Of a DNA stretch of 64,000 nucleotides, positions 58,291 through 64,000 are shown piece by piece. Under the pieces are notes generated by a model. It did not search any database. It was not told where the DNA came from and saw only the letters and a program-made list of their open reading frames with translations. This stretch comes from Isoetes taiwanensis (lineage: Eukaryota; Streptophyta; Lycopodiopsida; Isoetales; Isoetaceae): assembly GCA_021234155.1 (NCBI GenBank), contig JAJEKV010000032.1:10300099-10364098 (forward strand). The letters are read 5' to 3'. Within the stretch, counting starts at the first letter, position 1. Each line of letters begins with the position of its first letter. Both the position numbers and the translations under genes were made by a program.

Positions 58291-58914
58291 AATTATTTTC
58301 CAGAAGGGGCGATGTTTACACAAATCAGTAACACTATTTCTAAATGGGGATCGTGACTAAGATATCTATAAAGGAAGACCTTTATATTAAAAGAAAAATG
58401 GATCATGGGTAAAGATAGATGGGCCTTCTTATTTAAAGATAGCATCAAATATTTAGGAAGAACCTTTATAGTGTAAAGCTTTATTGAATAAGAAGACAAA
58501 AGAGAAGGGGCCATCGAACAGGCACAACAGATATGAACAATGTAACACTTGAAAGCAACGATCAAATCTCTCATCTTCTGTGACCTGGCTTGGACAAATA
58601 CAGTGGGCTAGTAGCATTAATTGTACCTGCAATCAAGTATTGATATAAAGCGACCAATTGTTAACACCGGCCAGTTCTTAGACTAGCGACAAGTTGCAGT
58701 AGCGAAATAAGCTACTATAGCAAAGCGCCTCATGTAGAAGATTTGTTGAGTATAGATCTGTTGACCATCAGTAGACTGCTAGATTCCATGTTAAAGGAGA
58801 AGTTGATTTCAGTAAACCGATTAACCATTTATGCTCAAAGAATATCTTGATCCTCAAGGTAGTTACACTTATTAATGATCGAGTGCTACGACTTTAGCAG
58901 CATTTATCTTATCC

Positions 58915-59760
58915 TTTAGCCAGTTGCCAGAACTAGAGATTGTGTCTGTATAGTCTTTCGGAGGTGATTGCATTGCTTGCAACATAAAAAAAACTCCTTT
59001 AGGCTTTCTGTACCCGTTCCAAGTCCTCCAAAGTGGAAAATGATATCACAGACCCCTGTATTTCCACTCCATCCAAAAGCACCGGCTCTACCAACAGCCT
59101 GAACAAGTGCGACTAATGTGATTAGTCGTAAAGCTCTGTCTGTGACAGTTATCTGCATTGCATAGAAAGCCTTCCAGCCGCCATCACCTGATGCCTGATA
59201 CAAGTGTCCCAATATGTGGTAGTAGTGAATTCCACTCCTAGATATTTGTATATTTGTAATACTTTACCTTCTTGACCTTGGTAAGTGAAGGAAGGCTGCA
59301 TCCGTTGCCTTCAAGACGACACCAGGAGCAATTTGGTTTTAGCCAAATTGACGAGCATTCTAGTAGTTTGGTAGAAAGTACTCAGTGCATCTAGATGCAG
59401 TTGCATCGTCGCTTGGCTATAAGCTAAAAGTTCCATGTCATTCCCATATATCAGTTGTCGAATGATATGATGGGCGAGTGTGCCCCCTTCTCCTCCATGT
59501 TGTGCAAGCCAATCCTCGAGCCGATAAATATACAATTCAAACAACGTATGGCAGTCACTACTGTTGATGACCCGCCTTGATGGTGGCATGCAAGTTGAGA
59601 ATGTTTCATAGACCTATACATTGCATTCTGCAACTCTTGGGGACACCAAACTGTATTAATCTTTCCCTTGGACCATGTCAAAAACTTTGGCAAAGTCCAT
59701 AAAACAGAGATACAAATGTTATTGTTTGTTTCTGTTGTCTTCTATCATTGCCTGTGTGAT
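58915..59760 (-). mobile_element. LINE fragment with RT remnant
   Basis: Minus-strand frames contain LFELYIYRLEDWLAQHGGEG, LIYGNDMELLAYSQATMQLH and MLVNLAKTKLLLVSS (59,589-59,311), corresponding to RT up to and beyond the catalytic box. YADD has become YGND, so it is inactive. Downstream pieces (VEPVLLDGVEIQ-like, GGWKAFYAMQITVTDRAL) run to 58,915, where it breaks off without the 3' end. Same family as the other LINE fragments. Confidence 0.8.
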
Positions 59761-60508
59761 TACGTGAATCTTTGTTGTTACCTCTGCCCATGTAAACATG
59801 ACAGTAGTAGGTGGGTTACTCTCCAATGATAAGGCATTAGAAAACATTTATCAAAATGCTAAATTTAGAAAAGGTAGGGACATTTTTGTAATTTGCGATT
59901 TGCATAAATTTATTCATCGAAGGGGTTGTAAATTGTCCAAGGGCAATTGAAAGCCTCAACAATTAGTAATTATTTTCCATGTTCCCTGAATTTATAAAGT
60001 ATTTACCCTAACTTGATAGCAACCACATCTTTCAGAGGGAACAATCTGCAACCACATCAGACATGTTGGTGATGTGGTTACAGTCAAGAATTGCATTAAA
60101 GAATAGATAAAATGCATGAAAGACTTGTTTGATTAAAAAGTGTGGAAGTGTGCTTAGAGCAAAATCTGCTTATCGGTCATATTTACGCAACCTTCATTAT
60201 TAATACGCCAGATCTTGTAGTTCCTTGTTCCTTTTCTGTTGCTCATGGCTATTATTAAAGCGGCAACTACATCCAAAAAAAACAAGAAGCCAATACTTAG
60301 CGGATACGCAATATGGGATGTACCAAAGTAAATTGCATTTGATGAAACCACATGCATTCTTCATGGTTAGGATTAAGACTTTCTCTAAGAAATATGGGAA
60401 GAAAGCCACAAGTGCAAGCTTTTAGCACAGAACATATAAGCTTCAAATTTCTGATGCCCTCAAATATCCTGTGATATTTGCGATGAGCTTCAAAGGTTGT
60501 TAATGGGT
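59761..60508. other. Region without a recognisable gene
   Basis: Only short frames; the right part is probably the 3' untranslated region of the SAXO-like gene. Confidence 0.45.
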
Positions 60509-61318
60509 TCAGAAACAGAAATGGTTATCAACTAAGTTTCTGGGCGGTTTCAGAACCACAGTGCAGTGCTTGAGAGGTGGTGGTTTTTGGAAATGTTCAT
60601 GGTAAGTGGTATCAGCATTGAAGCACGAAGGCCCCTTCATGAGAGCATTAGAAACTGCCTTTCCTCTCCTGGGCAGAGCACTATCCCAGGCTTTAAACCG
60701 ATCATGATATGTGGTCTCACCATCAAACTGATTATCATTATTTTCTGACTTTCTCCAACGAAAGGAGGGCGGTTCGCTCTCAAACCTCTTAGGCTTTTCA
60801 ATTCTCCTCAAAGGATGGTATTCCTTCGATTTATCCCAGTAAGATACTTTGTAATTAGTGCGGTCATCAAATGATCCACCACCCTTTAAATTCTCCTCCC
60901 ATAGTATAGAAGTTCTCTTCATTGCAGGCCATCTCCTATAATCTGTATTGTAAGTAGTAGCATCATCGAGTCCAGGTCCAAATGCTCCAACTGATGATGG
61001 AAACATGATACCGTTTCGAGGTCTAATGTTAAACCTTTGGTACCTATCCCTATATTCTGAACCCGGTTGCCCAAATTCTTCTGCATCCCCCAAACAATTG
61101 TCCAATGTTTTGCCATCAGTTACATGTTTATATCTTGGAGGCTGCTTTTTGTCATTGTAATCCTCATTATATGTAGTGATTCCTGAGAAATGGGGATGCT
61201 CCTCAGGTGGCTCACAAGCTTTCCTTCTTAGAGATTCTCTCTTCTCATTTAATGATCCAGGACATTTATGAGTTCCACAATTGCACCTCTGGCACATGCA
61301 AACACCTGCGCCCTGCAT
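60509..61318 (-). CDS. SAXO-type stabiliser of axonemal microtubules
   Basis: 269 residues without an intron. The N-terminus has the family's cysteine signature C7-x-C9-xx-C12-x-C14-G-x-H17-x-C19-P. Five spaced Mn-type repeats follow: FSGITTYNEDY (44), LDDATTYNTDY (117), FDDRTNYKVSY (150), FDGETTYHDRF (198) and FNADTTYHEHF (233), separated by basic, Pro-rich linkers. In SAXO/MAP6-related proteins these repeats sit on the microtubule wall and stabilise axonemal doublets and centrioles. In a land plant this fits spermatozoid flagella. The start is the first ATG of the frame; TATGCAG just upstream resembles a splice acceptor, so a short extra 5' exon is possible. It is shorter than animal SAXO1 (about 470 residues), as expected from fewer repeats. 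Confidence 0.88.
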   Translation of the reverse strand: MQGAGVCMCQRCNCGTHKCPGSLNEKRESLRRKACEPPEEHPHFSGITTYNEDYNDKKQPPRYKHVTDGKTLDNCLGDAEEFGQPGSEYRDRYQRFNIRPRNGIMFPSSVGAFGPGLDDATTYNTDYRRWPAMKRTSILWEENLKGGGSFDDRTNYKVSYWDKSKEYHPLRRIEKPKRFESEPPSFRWRKSENNDNQFDGETTYHDRFKAWDSALPRRGKAVSNALMKGPSCFNADTTYHEHFQKPPPLKHCTVVLKPPRNLVDNHFCF

Positions 61319-61876
61319 AGGATGAAACCTTTGCTTCTGAGAGCATAATTTAAAACTTGAACACTTATCTCTTGAGCCGGAAACTGCAACCTTGTTACTA
61401 CAGGTTTCATGCTAAAACTTTCTGTTTGGATCAAAGAAGATATTCTTTGCCTTTGCTTTTTCTGACTCTGTCCACAACCATAAAACGTTACATGGTCCGT
61501 TTCCATGTGCAAAGGGCTGCGGCTTGCTTTAAACAGGGGTAAACTGACTAGGAGGTAAACATATAGAAATTCCGATGATAAATCCTTGGCATTTCCGTGG
61601 ATTGTCTTAAACAGAAGAAAGAAACTACGTCGAGATCAATTTAAGGTCCTAAGATTAAGCAGATGCAAGGCCATAGACATTAGTGATGACAAGAATAAGG
61701 TAAAGGATGTCATACCGCGCAGGTAGGACGCTGTCCTACGGTGGTCATGGCGAACCCAAGTGGATTAGGGTTAGGGTTCCTAATGAACGGATGCAGTGTC
61801 TGTTACCATAAGTATGCCACGTGGCATACGCTTACAAATAATTGGCGCTTCATTTGCCAAGTCTGCCATGAAGTGA
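61319..61876. promoter_or_regulatory. Upstream region of the SAXO-like gene
   Basis: Likely holds the 5' untranslated region and promoter on the minus strand; no clear TATA box was seen. Its far end is bounded by a cluster of foldback elements starting at 61,877. Confidence 0.35.
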
Positions 61877-62081
61877 TGTAGAATGGCAAGGGGAAGCCAT
61901 TCTTGCTGCCCCCTTGACCTGCAGAATCCAGGCGCTCCCGGATTCTCCAGGTCATGGGGCAGCAACATGCCATTGTACTACGTCAAGGCCGGATTCTATA
62001 GGTTTTGTGGACTCACTTTTCATTCTTGATAAGAATGATCGGTGTGTCAGGCAAGAATGCAGACCCACTTGTCTTGACGTA
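61877..62081 (+). mobile_element. Two-hairpin foldback element, copy B
   Basis: Begins TGTAGAATGGCA with module-1 arms containing CCTGCAGAATCCAGG / CCGGATTCTCCAGG. Its module-2 boundaries are ACGTCAAGGCC (61,979) and GTCTTGACGTA (62,071). The right arm of module 1 is partly deleted compared with copy C. Confidence 0.75.
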
Positions 62082-62214
62082 GATATTTTATACCGGATAA
62101 TTTCAAGAATTTGCTTAAAAGATGCTAGGATGATTTGCTTAATGTTATAGGCTAAACGTTGAGAATTTCCATTCTTGCATCTTAGAATCGAAACCAGGTA
62201 GAAGACAGACATTA

Positions 62215-62457
62215 TGTAGAATGGCATGGGGGAAGCCATTCTTGCTGCCCCCATGACCTGCAGAATCTCGGAGCGCTGTGTAGGTGCGACTGGATTCTGC
62301 AGGTCATGGGCGCAGCAAGAATGGCTGACCCCATGCCATTCAACTATGTCAAGGTAAGAGGTGGCCGCATTCTACAGGTTTTTTATAGCCATTTGCCATT
62401 CTGCATAAGAATGGATGAAGAAATCTATCGGAAGGCAGACCCACTTACCTTGACGTA
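62215..62457 (+). mobile_element. Two-hairpin foldback element, copy C (best preserved)
   Basis: Module 1 (62,215-62,345) is a hairpin with arms of about 52 bp. GTAGAATGGCATGGGG pairs with CCCCATGCCATTCAAC, GCCATTCTTGCTGC with GCAGCAAGAATGGC, and CATGACCTGCAGAATC with GATTCTGCAGGTCATG, leaving a loop of about 25 bases. Module 2 (62,346-62,457) is delimited by TATGTCAAGGTAAG and CTTACCTTGACGTA. No coding capacity. Confidence 0.82.
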
Positions 62458-62497
62458 AACAAAGAGAGTTATTTTTCTTGACATTGTTGAACGGAGG

Positions 62498-62610
62498 TTA
62501 GCCATTCGTGCTGACCAGCGACCTGAAGAATGCGATCGCACCAACGATGCTCCCGGATTCTCCAGGTCACTAGGGCTTCTCCCGTTTCATTCCACATTAC
62601 ATCCAAGACA
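62498..62610 (+). mobile_element. Foldback element, partial copy D
   Basis: Carries only module-1-like sequence (GCCATTCGTGCTGACC, GCGACCTGAAGAATGCG, GGATTCTCCAGGTCACTAGGG). It is more diverged and lacks module 2. Confidence 0.55.
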
Positions 62611-63565
62611 CTCCTAAGCTTTCTGAAACACTTTAGATGGACAATTTTTGTAAGAGTGCGACGTTAAGTCCTATAGACTCATTGTCATCATTGACAATAT
62701 TTCCACCGAAGAGATTCTGGCCAGTAAAGTTGTCGAGCGCATGTCATGTACGCATCCTGAGGCTAGCGGGACCGTCGAGCAATTTTATCAACCACAATGT
62801 TGATAAAATTACGAACGAAGAAATTTCATGGTTGAAAGACTATAGTGGAGGCTAATTTTGTGCGGATTAAATTTACAAAAAACATGTGTTTAATGAAACA
62901 AGATTATTCTTCTCAAATTTATGTGAACGGCAGGCTATGGTGAGCTATTAGTCTTAGATTTGTGACCATGGCAATGCTCTAGCTACCTTGAGCTTTCGAT
63001 GCTAAAATATCATGTAAAAATAGGTCAGCATATGAATCTGAATTAAAACACCACCTTTAAGAATATTGAATCAAGCATATGGGAACTTATAAAATCTAAA
63101 CGGTTGAAAGTTATAGCATTGAAAAACCCAAGATTCTCTGGGAACTCCAAATTAATCAAGAACTTTATAACTCAACTCGTTTACGTAGCATAGAAAGGAA
63201 AAGACACAAAAGACGGTTGCATTTGCATCCTTCAAATAGCCAAGGCATGTAGAATAGAAAGAAGAATAGCAAAAAATGAGATGTTAATGTGCTATAGAAC
63301 AGCCTATTTGGAAAGGGTTTTCGTCTACGAACTAGCAAGCAATGCCCCGAATGTGAGCGATGTGTAGCAAGCCACAACGCTATTGCCTGCCAATTTCTTG
63401 CTGGAAACAATCGACTCCTAGATGGCTGCCTGACGTAAGCCAACAGGATATTGCAAGATGTTGTTCCGTTCTTTTTTCCCTCTCTCATCTCGAAATGTGG
63501 TATGTAGGTTTTGTGAAAGCGAGACCTTGTTGCACTCTTACTACTAGTCAACAATATGCATAATC

Positions 63566-63596
<31 letters not shown>

Positions 63597-64000
63597 CCTT
63601 TTTTTAAAACTATCCAAGAATCTAATCTAGCTATTTCTTATTTCACACTTTTTGTCCACAACATAAGATTTAGTTGTCCTGGCATTACTTAGGCCCTTTC
63701 CAACTAGCTTGTGGGGCTGATCCACAACTAACACCTCATCTTGAGTTTTCTTGATGAGGATTAATCTCTTACCCCCAAACCAAGAGGGCTAGACTGAGAA
63801 GCAACTTGTCAATCCCCTAAATCTGTAGTATTTGAACAAACACCATTAGTAATTTGGTACATCTACAGGTGACATCTTATTTCATACCTTCCTAATGAGG
63901 TCATCCCTTGTCTAGTTACCGAGTGTATTGCTAATTTTGGTATTCATTGTCTAGCTACTAAGTTTATTGCTAATTTTGGCATGATTGATGTAGGTAACCA
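62611..64000. other. Region without a recognisable gene
   Basis: Contains one 72-codon frame (62,637-62,855) with no recognised domain and a poly-T run at about 63,569-63,597. Near the right edge a 64-bp tandem phrase (ATTGCTAATTTTGG at 63,929 and 63,968) occurs. The poly-T run may be a retroelement poly-A tail on the minus strand, but nothing identifiable adjoins it. Confidence 0.45.

Noticed and set aside
62637-62855. Small protein-coding gene (72 codons)
   Set aside because: No domain, no clear promoter, and it lies beside foldback repeats. Chance occurrence is likely.
63569-63597. Poly-T run as retroposon tail
   Set aside because: No retroelement 3' sequence or target duplication could be identified next to it.

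Overview
This looks like nuclear DNA of a land plant with motile (flagellated) sperm, most likely a homosporous fern. Three observations support this. Genes have plant-style GT-AG introns. Repeats include many plant-type transposable elements. Two genes belong to the cilium/flagellum machinery, which flowering plants lack: a nine-exon IFT38/CLUAP1 gene (32.1-34.6 kb, minus) and a SAXO-type axonemal microtubule protein (60.5-61.3 kb, minus). Other host genes that look intact are a class-I PLP aminotransferase (35.5-36.9 kb, plus), divergent to IFT38 and about 960 bp away, and a small secreted Cys/Pro-rich protein (51.7-52.2 kb, minus). Species assignment is an inference; no organellar or bacterial signature was seen.

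Most of the rest is repeats. 1-4.0 kb: minus-strand Ty3/gypsy element (LTR, gag, protease, start of the pre-RT linker) running off the left edge. 4-7.2 kb: no recognisable gene, ending in a Helitron-like 3' terminus. 7.2-19.6 kb: mosaic of LINE fragments, gypsy gag and integrase remnants, and a duplicated 0.7-kb block present once with and once without a LINE insertion. 19.7-24.4 kb: degenerate hAT transposase gene with a LINE in its 3' end. 25-26.6 kb: another LINE. 27.2-29.9 kb: inverted arrangement of a non-coding element family marked by a conserved hairpin. 30.7-31.6 kb: repeat carrying a Mutator-like MITE. 38.4-39.8 kb: PIF1-type helicase pseudogene split by a complete 300-bp TRIM retrotransposon.

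40,315-47,878 is a delimited CACTA transposon (TIRs, 3-bp ACA target duplication, GTCA-rich subterminal arrays, transposase remnant). It contains an intron-bearing piece of a PDR-type ABC transporter, which indicates gene capture. 48.8-51.2 kb is a 1.26-kb tandem duplication. 52.6-55.4 kb is a decayed PPR gene split by a two-hairpin foldback element; two further full copies and one partial copy lie upstream of the SAXO gene (61.9-62.6 kb). 56.9-58.3 kb is a gypsy integrase remnant and 58.9-59.8 kb a LINE remnant.

The best candidates for undescribed biology are the CACTA element with captured transporter segment, the hairpin-headed non-coding family with apparent covariation, the composite foldback family, and the structured 3' end shared by LINE copies with different microsatellite tails. 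Everything here was read by eye; no alignment or database search was run.
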